A DNA stretch of 64,000 nt from Pedobacter yulinensis. GTDB lineage: Bacteria > Bacteroidota > Bacteroidia > Sphingobacteriales > Sphingobacteriaceae. Position 1 is the stretch's first letter. Each line of letters begins with the position of its first letter. A program made the position numbers and the translations under genes. The notes under the pieces were generated by a model, which saw only the letters and a list, made by a program, of their open reading frames with translations, ran no database searches and was not told the origin of the DNA. Positions 1 to 7,096 of the stretch are shown here, in pieces. Location: positions 62,001 to 126,000 of the forward strand of contig NZ_KZ686272.1 of the NCBI RefSeq assembly GCF_003029735.1, given 5' to 3'.

Positions 1-555
1 TTTAGCTTTATCGAGCGCCGGTTCGGCTCAGACGCTGTGCGTGTAATCCATGCCAATAAAGGGCAGAATACCCGGATTAATTCCATTAACGATTTCAGGG
101 AAGGAAATATCCGGGTGCTTGTGGCAACCGATGTGGCTGCCCGCGGTATCGATGTGACCGATGTAAGCCATGTGATCAACTTCGATGTGCCGATCATTAT
201 TGAGGACTATGTACACCGGATCGGGCGCACCGGACGGGCATTCGCGAAAGGTGATGCACTGACGTTCTGTACCGATGCCGAAAAATATTACATTAAAAAG
301 ATCGAGCAGCTGATACGCCAGCAGATACCGGTTGAGCCTCTTCCCGAAGGCGTGTTTATTGAAGAAACGCCGTTTGATGAAAGACAGGCCATGGCCCGCG
401 AAATTGACGCCCAGAAACGCAAAGAAAACCCGGATTTCAAAGGCGCTTTCCACGAGAAAAAACACGTAAAAGCCCAGCAGAAAAAGCCGGCAAATACCAG
501 TCAGTCAAAGCCCAAACATAAAAACAAACGTTTCGACAAACCAAAAAATAAATGA
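1..555 (+). CDS. DEAD-box RNA helicase, C-terminal part (5' end outside window)
   Basis: The gene runs in from the left edge; about 184 codons are visible. They hold the second RecA-like helicase lobe: motif V (ATDVAARGID, about residues 42-51 of the visible part) and motif VI (HRIGRTGR, about 72-79), which bind ATP and RNA. A lysine-rich tail of about 40 residues ends the protein, a common RNA-binding extension in RhlE-type helicases. The role is ATP-dependent RNA remodelling in the cytoplasm (family knowledge). The DEAD box itself lies outside the window, so the exact subfamily is inferred. Its stop overlaps the start of the next gene by 4 bases, suggesting coupling. Confidence 0.93.
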   Translation, partial: FSFIERRFGSDAVRVIHANKGQNTRINSINDFREGNIRVLVATDVAARGIDVTDVSHVINFDVPIIIEDYVHRIGRTGRAFAKGDALTFCTDAEKYYIKKIEQLIRQQIPVEPLPEGVFIEETPFDERQAMAREIDAQKRKENPDFKGAFHEKKHVKAQQKKPANTSQSKPKHKNKRFDKPKNK

Positions 556-803
556 GGATAAGTCCTTTCAATGTGCTGGCCGCTGCGGTCGTTGTGTTTG
601 CCGGCTGGAGCTTGTTTTCGGGCGGCGGCGTCGAATTCAGCATCTGGCGGGCCCTGCTGCTGATTGTGCTGCTTTTCATTTTTTTTGTCGTCGACCTGGT
701 CTTCAGGCAGCGGCTCCGCTCGTCAAAAAGATTGTGGATTATTGAAATTACATTGATAATTTTGGCGGTCATATTTATTCTCATATTTAACGCCGGCTGG
801 TAG
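552..803 (+). CDS. small hypothetical membrane protein
   Basis: This 83-residue protein starts in an ATGA overlap with the helicase stop. It consists almost wholly of three hydrophobic segments (about residues 5-20, 26-45 and 57-80) with a short basic loop (RQRLRSSKR) before the last. I recognise no family. Overlap with the helicase and a 13-bp gap to gldC suggest one transcription unit. Function unknown. Confidence 0.7.
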   Translation: MRISPFNVLAAAVVVFAGWSLFSGGGVEFSIWRALLLIVLLFIFFVVDLVFRQRLRSSKRLWIIEITLIILAVIFILIFNAGW

Positions 804-816
804 CCGGCTCAACGCA

Positions 817-1149
817 ATGAAAACAGCAGAAGTAAAGGTAACCGTCGAACTTGACGCGCAGAACCTTCCGGAAACGATTACCTGGGAGAGCACAGACGCC
901 AAAACAAATGATAAAGTGCCGGTTAAGGCCATGTTCATGGCCCTGTGGGATCATAATTATAAAAATTCCATGCGTCTTGACCTGTGGACGAAAGACATGC
1001 CGGTCGATGAAATGAAGCGTTTTTTCTACGAAACGCTGCAAACCCTTGGTGACAGCTTTCTGAAGGCCACCGGCGAAAAAAATATTGTTGAAGACTTGCG
1101 CGATTATTGTGCGCACTTTGCCGATAAAATGAATATTGAGCAAAAATAA
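817..1149 (+). CDS. gldC: GldC-like gliding motility protein
   Basis: This 110-residue soluble protein matches GldC: an N-terminal beta-rich half, the conserved central stretch LDLWTKDMPVDEMKRFF (about residues 55-71), then helices. GldC is found across Bacteroidota, including non-gliding species; in gliding flavobacteria it aids, but is not essential for, gliding. No other gld gene is visible here, so motility cannot be concluded. It sits 13 bp after a small membrane-protein gene and just before another membrane protein. Confidence 0.85.
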   Translation: MKTAEVKVTVELDAQNLPETITWESTDAKTNDKVPVKAMFMALWDHNYKNSMRLDLWTKDMPVDEMKRFFYETLQTLGDSFLKATGEKNIVEDLRDYCAHFADKMNIEQK

Positions 1150-1153
1150 GCCT

Positions 1154-1579
1154 ATGCTGACCTTAAATAAATTTCGCGCTTTTATGGGCCTGATCCTATG
1201 TCTGATTGCCGGATTTTGCCCTTTCCTGAAAGTCCCGATCAAGGGAAACTGGAACCTGTACCAATCCGACCCCAGGCTTTTCCTGATCACGTACACGATT
1301 ATAGCCCTTGGCGTGATCGCGCTCTTTGTCAGGAAAGCAGGCTTTTTCAAGTTCACAGCCTGGGTTCACCTGATCTGGTTTGTTCTGGCGGCGGCAGCCG
1401 TCTGGTTTAAATCGAACAACTACTTCAATTTCGGTATTGCAGACCGGTTGCTTGCCAAAACCATTCATTACCAATGGGGCTGGATCGTCTGGCTGGTTGG
1501 GGTGTTGTTCCTGATTATGAGTGTGCAACGCGGCAGGAACCTTGGCAATAAAGTACCGCCTGAAATGCCCAGGGTATAG
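1154..1579 (+). CDS. hypothetical four-TM membrane protein
   Basis: Starting from the ATG 4 bp after the gldC stop, the gene encodes 141 residues. An upstream in-frame TTG at 1136 inside gldC is less likely. Four hydrophobic segments are visible (near residues 7-25, 42-58, 68-85 and 110-130), separated by short polar loops; the tail is polar. The overall shape is a small four-helix inner-membrane protein. No family recognised with confidence. Probably co-transcribed with gldC. Confidence 0.75.
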   Translation: MLTLNKFRAFMGLILCLIAGFCPFLKVPIKGNWNLYQSDPRLFLITYTIIALGVIALFVRKAGFFKFTAWVHLIWFVLAAAAVWFKSNNYFNFGIADRLLAKTIHYQWGWIVWLVGVLFLIMSVQRGRNLGNKVPPEMPRV

Positions 1580-1594
1580 CCGCCGGGTACGTGT

Positions 1595-2080
1595 TTAAAA
1601 TTTTAACGCGGCCTGACCGGTTTGAGCCGTATCCCGTTCGTGCTGCAGCAGCCATTTTTTGCGCCATAGCCCTGCCGCAAAGCCAACGAGTTTTCCATCA
1701 CTTCCAATAACCCGGTGGCAGGGTACTGCAATGATGACATTGTTCTTTCCGTTAGCAGCGGCCATAGCCCGGATGGCCAGCGGCCGTTCTGCAGCAAAGC
1801 TGGCGTATGACAGGGTTTGGGCATACGGAATAGCCAGCAACTGTTTCCAGACCTCTTTCTGGAAACCTGTACCCGGCTGGTCGACCGGGAAACTGAAACT
1901 GCGCAGTGTGCCGTCGAAATAGGCATTAAACTCTTTCGCAGCCAGTTCGGATAAGGAATTGGATACAAAACCGTCGAGGTTGTGCGGTTCGAAGCTGGCC
2001 CTGCAGACGTGCGTTTCGGTGGCAAAGATGTGGAGCGGCCCGATAGGCGTTTCGATGAGGGATGCGTATGTATTTATCAT
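1595..2080 (-). CDS. ogt: methylated-DNA-protein cysteine methyltransferase
   Basis: The protein repairs O6-methylguanine and O4-methylthymine by a one-time transfer of the alkyl group to its own cysteine. The active-site motif PCHRV is present (Cys about residue 121 from the start chosen here), preceded by the helix-turn-helix region with RAMAAANGKNN. It lacks the Ada N-terminal zinc/DNA-binding domain, so it is the stand-alone Ogt/AGT type. I chose the ATG at 2080 (161 residues); an in-frame ATG at 2113 would add 11 residues and run through a perfect palindrome directly upstream. Divergent from ccmB. Confidence 0.93.
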   Translation of the reverse strand: MINTYASLIETPIGPLHIFATETHVCRASFEPHNLDGFVSNSLSELAAKEFNAYFDGTLRSFSFPVDQPGTGFQKEVWKQLLAIPYAQTLSYASFAAERPLAIRAMAAANGKNNVIIAVPCHRVIGSDGKLVGFAAGLWRKKWLLQHERDTAQTGQAALKF

Positions 2081-2097
2081 CAGAATACAATATTCTG
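2081..2097. promoter_or_regulatory. perfect palindrome at the ogt start
   Basis: CAGAATA-CAA-TATTCTG is a perfect 7-bp inverted repeat with a 3-base spacer, ending one base before the preferred ogt ATG and lying between the divergent ogt and ccmB genes. It could be a repressor or activator operator. If the longer ogt start at 2113 is used it would lie inside the coding region. Confidence 0.4.
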
Positions 2098-2149
2098 AAG
2101 TAATGATACGCAAAAAAACCTTTCAGGGCCGAAAGTACTGCCGAACAAT

Positions 2150-2157
2150 TATCTTTG
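2150..2157 (+). promoter_or_regulatory. Bacteroidota -7 element for ccmB
   Basis: TATCTTTG matches the Bacteroidota -7 consensus TAnnTTTG exactly. It ends 6 bp before the ccmB ATG, so the transcript would have almost no 5' untranslated region. No convincing -33 TTTG was found at the usual distance. Confidence 0.5.
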
Positions 2158-2163
2158 CGGGCT

Positions 2164-2826
2164 ATGCAGCTGGCAACACAGGTAAAAGAGTTGGTTCGAA
2201 AAGAAATGGTTCTTGAATGGCGTTCGAAATATGCGCTGAACGGCATTCTCCTTTACGTCGTTTCGACGGTGTTCGTCTGCTTTTTATCCTTTGTAAGTAT
2301 TCCTGATAAAATTACCTGGAATGCGCTTTTCTGGATCATCATGCTTTTCGGCTCTATAAATGGGGTCTCGAAAGGATTTCTCCAGGAAACCCGGGGGCAG
2401 CAGTTGTACGGCTATTTCCTGGCAAGCCCGGCCGCCATCCTGCTTTCCAAAATGATTTACAATGTGGCCCTCATGATGTTTCTGACGCTGGTGGCCCTTG
2501 GATTTTATACACTCGTTTTTCATTATGTGCCGGCCGATATGCCCATGTTCCTGGCTGCGGTGCTGCTGGGAAGCCTGAGTTTCTCGACCATTTTCACCAT
2601 GGTTTCGGCGATTGCCGCAAAGGCCGGTAACGGGGGAATGCTCATGGCGATTCTCAGCTTTCCGGTCATCGTCCCGGTACTGATTATGCTGATCAAGCTT
2701 TCCAAAAACGCCATAGACGGGCTTGACAGAAGCGTCAGCATGGACGAAGCTGGTATCCTGCTCGTCATAAATGTATTGGCCGTTAGCGTCTCTTTATTGT
2801 TATTTCCCTACCTTTACCGCGACTAA
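2164..2826 (+). CDS. ccmB: haem exporter membrane subunit CcmB
   Basis: A 220-residue polytopic protein with about six hydrophobic segments and the CcmB layout: N-terminal amphipathic stretch (VRKEMVLEWRSKYALNG) then membrane helices. CcmB pairs with the ATPase CcmA and CcmC to move haem onto CcmE in cytochrome c maturation System I. ATG 2164 is preferred over the upstream TTG at 2155 because a TAnnTTTG element overlaps that TTG. ccmC follows after 14 bp. CcmA is not in this window. Confidence 0.9.
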   Translation: MQLATQVKELVRKEMVLEWRSKYALNGILLYVVSTVFVCFLSFVSIPDKITWNALFWIIMLFGSINGVSKGFLQETRGQQLYGYFLASPAAILLSKMIYNVALMMFLTLVALGFYTLVFHYVPADMPMFLAAVLLGSLSFSTIFTMVSAIAAKAGNGGMLMAILSFPVIVPVLIMLIKLSKNAIDGLDRSVSMDEAGILLVINVLAVSVSLLLFPYLYRD

Positions 2827-2840
2827 TTTCTCAACAAAAT

Positions 2841-3500
2841 ATGTACAGATCCTGGTGGAAAATTCTTGCAGCATCCCTGGTTATTTACGCAACGGTAGCC
2901 GGTTTCCTGATGCCTGTTCCACGTATGGCCATCCTCAACGAGACCATCCGCAACCTGTACTTTCATGTACCCATGTGGTTTGCCATGATCGTTTTGTTCA
3001 GCATTTCAGTCTGGTACAGTGTCAGGTTCCTGGCTTCGGGCAAAGAGTCTGATGACCTGCGGGCTGTAGAGAGTGCCAATACAGGCATTATATTCGGTTT
3101 GCTCGGTCTGGTTACCGGTGCCTTGTGGGCAGGCTATACATGGGGCGAGTTCTGGAGCTTCGATCCGAAACAAAACTTTGCGGCCATCGCCGTATTGCTT
3201 TATTTTGCCTATTTCGTTCTCAGAAATGCGGTCGACGAAGAGCAGAAACGCGGAAAGATATCAGCCATCTACAATATTTTCGCATTTCCGATGATGGTTG
3301 TGCTCCTGTTCGTGCTGCCACGGCTTCAGGATTCATTGCATCCCGGTAACGGAGGCAATCCCGGGTTTAACAGTTACGACCTGGACAGCCGCATGCGCCT
3401 GGTTTTCTACCCCGCCTGCCTGGGCTGGATTCTGGTGGGGTACTGGGTATACAGCATCTGTTTTCGCCTGCGCAGCCTTGAAAATAAAGACATTCATTAA
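2841..3500 (+). CDS. ccmC: cytochrome c maturation protein CcmC
   Basis: A 219-residue six-helix membrane protein of the haem-handling HHP family. The tryptophan-rich haem motif is present as WGEFWSFDP (about residues 101-109), with likely axial histidines at FHVPMW (His42) and SLHPGN. CcmC presents haem to CcmE at the outer face of the cytoplasmic membrane. It lies between ccmB (14 bp upstream) and a small CcmD-like gene (20 bp downstream), consistent with a ccmBCD operon. Confidence 0.93.
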   Translation: MYRSWWKILAASLVIYATVAGFLMPVPRMAILNETIRNLYFHVPMWFAMIVLFSISVWYSVRFLASGKESDDLRAVESANTGIIFGLLGLVTGALWAGYTWGEFWSFDPKQNFAAIAVLLYFAYFVLRNAVDEEQKRGKISAIYNIFAFPMMVVLLFVLPRLQDSLHPGNGGNPGFNSYDLDSRMRLVFYPACLGWILVGYWVYSICFRLRSLENKDIH

Positions 3501-3520
3501 AAATAAATTAAGACCAACCG

Positions 3521-3739
3521 ATGAAGAAGTTAATCGTTTCATTTTTAATGCTCCTGCTCGCCTATCCTGTACTGGCACAGGAGGCGGGCATAGAGATGGC
3601 AGACGGCCTGCGGGCATCTGGTAAAATTTATGTCGTGGTCATCTGCGTACTCGTTGTTCTTTTCGGCCTGCTGGCTTTTTTGTTCTCGCTTGACCGGCGT
3701 TTAAAAAAAATGGAAAAAAATTCTTCCGGAAAAATCTAA
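3521..3739 (+). CDS. ccmD: CcmD-family small membrane protein
   Basis: A 72-residue protein with an N-terminal signal-like helix (residues 4-19, ending VLAQ), a short loop, then one strong transmembrane helix (about 36-56) and a basic tail. Position after ccmC and size fit the CcmD family, which holds CcmABC to haem-loaded CcmE. Sequence conservation in this family is low, so the name rests largely on context. The signal-like first helix is longer than in proteobacterial CcmD. Confidence 0.75.
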   Translation: MKKLIVSFLMLLLAYPVLAQEAGIEMADGLRASGKIYVVVICVLVVLFGLLAFLFSLDRRLKKMEKNSSGKI

Positions 3740-3811
3740 ATTTAAAGCTTTAGAGGCCATTTTTTGCCGGTGCACACCTTATGTGTTGTTGATACACTAA
3801 GTGGTATGCTG

Positions 3812-3844
3812 TTTGCATTATTCATTCTTTTTAATGCAATTTTG
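3812..3844 (+). promoter_or_regulatory. likely promoter of glutamate dehydrogenase
   Basis: TTTG at 3812-3815 and CAATTTTG at 3837-3844 resemble the Bacteroidota -33 (TTTG) and -7 (TAnnTTTG, one mismatch) elements, 21 bases apart. The leader to the ATG at 3889 would be about 35-40 bases and A+T rich. Confidence 0.4.
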
Positions 3845-3888
3845 CACGCATTAACACAAAACTTATCTATTCATCATAAAAACTTGTA

Positions 3889-5310
3889 ATGGCTACTTTA
3901 GCAGAAGAGACTCATTTTTTTGCAGACGTCTGTAAAAATTTTGACAGCGCGGCCCGGTTTACCTCCCATCCGGAAGGTTTACTGAGTCAAATTAAAGCAT
4001 GTAACAGTGTTTACCGTTTCCAGTTTCCGATCAGGAGAGGAAATGGTTTTGAAGTGATCGATGCATGGCGGGTTGAACATTCACACCACATGAACCCGAC
4101 CAAAGGGGGTATTCGTTATAGTGACATGGTTAACGAAGACGAAGTGATGGCTTTGGCTGCACTGATGACGTATAAATGTGCCATTGTTAACGTACCATTC
4201 GGCGGTGCAAAGGGCGGTATCAAGATCAATACGAAAAATTACACCATTGGTGAGCTGGAAACAATCACACGCCGTTATACCACTGAACTCATTAAAAAGA
4301 ACTTTATCGGCCCCGCAGTGGATGTACCCGCTCCCGACTACGGATCGGGCGAACGCGAAATGAGCTGGATTGCCGATACCTATATGACCATGAATCCTGG
4401 TCAGCTTGACGCACTGGGTTGTGTAACCGGCAAGCCGATTGCGCTGCATGGCATCCGCGGGCGTAAAGAAGCGACCGGAAGAGGCGTAGCCTATGCGGTC
4501 CGCGAATGTGTAAACGTTCCTGAAGATATGCAGAAACTTGGTCTTACGACTGGTTTGGGCGACAAACGCGTCATTGTACAAGGACTGGGTAACGTTGGTT
4601 ACCACTCTGCTAAGTTCCTTTCTGAATTCGGCGCCACGATCGTTGGTCTTTGTGAATTTGAAGGTGCTATCTATAATGCGAACGGGCTGAACGTCGATGA
4701 AGTGTTCGCGCACCGCAAAAATACAGGCTCCATTCTCGGCTTTCCCGGTGCTACAGAATTTAAAAATTCTATGGAGGGGCTGGAACAGGAATGCGATATC
4801 CTCGTGCCGGCGGCGCTGGAAAACCAGTTTACCGAAGTCAATATCCGCAACATCAAGGCTAAAATTATTGCTGAAGGTGCGAATGGTCCGACGACACCAG
4901 AGGCCGAGGCTATCTTTACAGAAATGGGCGGCATCATCATTCCCGATATGTACTGCAACGCCGGCGGTGTAACGGTTTCATATTTTGAGTGGTTGAAAAA
5001 CCTGTCGCACGTGGCCTTTGGCCGCATGGAGAACCGCTACGCGGAAAATTCAAACGCAAACCTGATCAATACGCTTGAGTCACTTACAGGCAAAACGATT
5101 CCGTCAGAACACCGGCTTATGATTGTTAAAGGTGCTTCAGAAATGGAGCTTGTAAACTCCGGACTGGAAGATACGATGATCCATTCTTACCATGAAATCC
5201 GGGAAACGCTGAAAATTAAACCTGCAACAGAGACTTTGCGTACAGCAGCCTTTGTTAATTCGATCGATAAGATCGCGGTTTCTTATATGAACCTGGGCGT
5301 TTGGCCTTAA
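3889..5310 (+). CDS. Glu/Leu/Phe/Val dehydrogenase (glutamate dehydrogenase)
   Basis: A 473-residue oxidative deaminase, most likely interconverting glutamate and 2-oxoglutarate plus ammonia. Substrate-site motifs are complete: TKGGIRY (71-77), catalytic lysine in PFGGAKGG (Lys108) and the acidic residue in VDVPAPD (Asp145). The nucleotide-binding fold carries QGLGNVG (231-237). The C-terminal part contains YCNAGGVTVSYFEW, typical of the family. Coenzyme choice (NAD or NADP) cannot be read safely. It is a single-gene unit with its own promoter and a strong terminator. Confidence 0.93.
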   Translation: MATLAEETHFFADVCKNFDSAARFTSHPEGLLSQIKACNSVYRFQFPIRRGNGFEVIDAWRVEHSHHMNPTKGGIRYSDMVNEDEVMALAALMTYKCAIVNVPFGGAKGGIKINTKNYTIGELETITRRYTTELIKKNFIGPAVDVPAPDYGSGEREMSWIADTYMTMNPGQLDALGCVTGKPIALHGIRGRKEATGRGVAYAVRECVNVPEDMQKLGLTTGLGDKRVIVQGLGNVGYHSAKFLSEFGATIVGLCEFEGAIYNANGLNVDEVFAHRKNTGSILGFPGATEFKNSMEGLEQECDILVPAALENQFTEVNIRNIKAKIIAEGANGPTTPEAEAIFTEMGGIIIPDMYCNAGGVTVSYFEWLKNLSHVAFGRMENRYAENSNANLINTLESLTGKTIPSEHRLMIVKGASEMELVNSGLEDTMIHSYHEIRETLKIKPATETLRTAAFVNSIDKIAVSYMNLGVWP

Positions 5311-5332
5311 ACTAAGCCACTCGCTTTTTATG

Positions 5333-5366
5333 AAGACCCGGGCCTTGTGGTCCGGGTCTTTCTTTT
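5333..5366 (+). terminator. terminator after glutamate dehydrogenase
   Basis: AAGACCCGG (5333-5341) and CCGGGTCTT (5352-5360) form a perfect 9-bp stem with a 10-base loop, followed by TCTTTTG. It begins 22 bases after the stop codon. Confidence 0.85.
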
Positions 5367-5443
5367 GCCGCATATCGCGTACACAGCTTAGCCGGGGTGG
5401 TCAGCAGGCTGCAGAGCGGTTGCGGAGCTGTAAGGTTTCGGGA

Positions 5444-5689
5444 TCAGGCTTCGACGGGGGCCAGGTCTACCACTTCGAAACTGCCATAAATGGCCATTTC
5501 TGCATTGTGGTTTACACGAAGGTTGAGTTTGAGTTTTTCAATCAGGTCGTTGGCATGTGCCACAGCCCGGTGCAGGTTATTCGCACCCCTGATTTCGATG
5601 CCTTTGGCAAGCAGTTTAAACTTTGAGGGCTCAAATTTGCTGATGAATTTCTGGAGGTCGGCGCTGATCTGGATATTCGAATTTTGCAT
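5444..5689 (-). CDS. small hypothetical protein
   Basis: An 81-residue soluble protein with no signal peptide, predicted as mixed alpha/beta with a helical centre (LHRAVAHANDLIEKLKL) and an acidic end. I recognise no family. It is chosen over an overlapping frame (5542-5742) because its composition is protein-like and its start lies after an untranslated leader containing a perfect hairpin. It lies downstream of the exported operon but 139 bp away. Function unknown. Confidence 0.6.
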   Translation of the reverse strand: MQNSNIQISADLQKFISKFEPSKFKLLAKGIEIRGANNLHRAVAHANDLIEKLKLNLRVNHNAEMAIYGSFEVVDLAPVEA

Positions 5690-5707
5690 GAAGATTTGGT
5701 TTTAGCT

Positions 5708-5733
5708 ACAAAGCCTTTTTGAAACGGCTTTGT
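5708..5733. repeat. perfect inverted repeat before the small gene
   Basis: ACAAAGCC (5708-5715) and GGCTTTGT (5726-5733) form a perfect 8-bp stem around a 10-base loop. It lies in the presumed leader of the reverse-strand gene ending at 5444. On neither strand is there a clear T-tract, so it may be a leader hairpin or a weak terminator of the upstream operon. Confidence 0.4.
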
Positions 5734-5827
5734 TTGATGCATTTGGCCTGTTTTAGCCAGGCGGCTGATTTTCAGCGGGTTTATTTCTTCACATTTTGCG
5801 CCACAGCGGCAGGGTCGTTCACCGTTG

Positions 5828-7096
5828 TCAAAAAAACCGGCTCAGCGGGTTAGTAGATGGCTCGGTGAAGCGCAGCACCGCGTGCACCCGCCAGGTGTCG
5901 CGGTGGGCAAAAGCACGAACGCGGAGCGTTTTCAGGGCCGCCAGGGATTGCCTCCATGAAGCATCCAGGCCTTGCAACCGGGTAAAGTCAATGTCGAGAC
6001 CTGCAAACGCAGCTGAGGCCTGCGTTCGGGGGCGGGCAAACAGTTCGGGCGCTGTACCAGCACCGGCAATGGGGCCTTTTTCTAAAAACCGCAGGCTGAA
6101 AAGCGGAAAGAGCTGTTCATGTATGCTGCCGTTTTTTTCGACCAACTGGTTCATTTTGAGCAGGGCACCCAAACCATTGGTTTTTCCGGGTGCTGCCGCA
6201 GTGGTGATCCAGAAGGCCGGCACGTTTTTATTGACGGCAAGGGTTTCGGCAACTTTTTCAAAGTTGTCGTTAAACGTGTACCGGATTTCCGCCTGACGCT
6301 GCAGCACAACGCCAGACCATTCTGCATCAATGTTAGTTGGCATGGCCTGCCTGAGCGGCCGCATGTCAAACGAGCGGTTGGCCAGCCTGAGCGTTTCAGG
6401 TATGTGGCCGGAAAGATCGGCTTCAAGCCAAAACCGCAATGCCGAACCCGCGCTGAACTTGCGGTGGCGGCTGCTTTTTTTAGGCGCCATGTTTTTACCG
6501 GAGAACCATGCGTCTGCGGTAATAAGGCCATCGGCGGTATTTATTTTTACGGTTGCTGCCTGATCGGCATAAGCGAGGTCTGCACCATCCAGCCGGCCGA
6601 GCATGCTGCCCGAAATCGGTTTCAGATTGCCTCGCTGTAACAAGCCCAAAGCCTGGCGTTCTGCGTTGGCGTCAGGCCACAAGACAAGGGCAACGCGGCT
6701 GCCGTGCCTAACCCATCTGAAGGTGCGGGCGCCTGCCTTGTTGTCCGCCCAGCCTTTCCACGTAGCCGGTTGCTTTATTTCTTTATCAAAGGTCAGCGTA
6801 TCTGTGCAATGCAGCAGGGTAAACCAATTGCTGCCAAGCCTGTAGAAATAGATTCTTGCAGGGATTTGAAGGCCTGACTTTCGCCAGGTGCGGCGGGAAC
6901 CGTTTCTTTGCGAAAACAGACGGTCAATGGCCAGTTTCTGGTAAAGGCCATCGGTATGCACAGCCAGGAAAGCAGTGGCCTCTGGCGGCACCAGGGTTTT
7001 CCTGGCGGCGATATTTCGCATGCAGCAGAGCAGGAATATCCCCAGCAATGCCGCTCCCGCCAGGATGAGTATGGCCGACACTACTTTCTTCAGCAT
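5828..7096 (-). CDS. membrane-anchored protein of unknown function
   Basis: A 422-residue protein with a basic N-terminus and one hydrophobic segment (about residues 6-26), probably a signal anchor; the rest should be periplasmic. The body has alternating beta-type strands (for example ATAFLAVHTDGLYQK, LLHCTDTLTF) that resemble the beginning of its upstream neighbour (domain starting IPAQANAVATF), suggesting the two are related in fold. No catalytic motif is visible. It begins directly at the stop of the upstream gene (no spacer), so translation is probably coupled. Last gene of a three-gene operon; function unknown. Confidence 0.75.
   Translation of the reverse strand: MLKKVVSAILILAGAALLGIFLLCCMRNIAARKTLVPPEATAFLAVHTDGLYQKLAIDRLFSQRNGSRRTWRKSGLQIPARIYFYRLGSNWFTLLHCTDTLTFDKEIKQPATWKGWADNKAGARTFRWVRHGSRVALVLWPDANAERQALGLLQRGNLKPISGSMLGRLDGADLAYADQAATVKINTADGLITADAWFSGKNMAPKKSSRHRKFSAGSALRFWLEADLSGHIPETLRLANRSFDMRPLRQAMPTNIDAEWSGVVLQRQAEIRYTFNDNFEKVAETLAVNKNVPAFWITTAAAPGKTNGLGALLKMNQLVEKNGSIHEQLFPLFSLRFLEKGPIAGAGTAPELFARPRTQASAAFAGLDIDFTRLQGLDASWRQSLAALKTLRVRAFAHRDTWRVHAVLRFTEPSTNPLSRFF

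Noticed and set aside
5542-5742. Overlapping reverse-strand 66-residue frame
   Set aside because: Shadow of the 81-residue gene at 5444-5689, runs through the hairpin.
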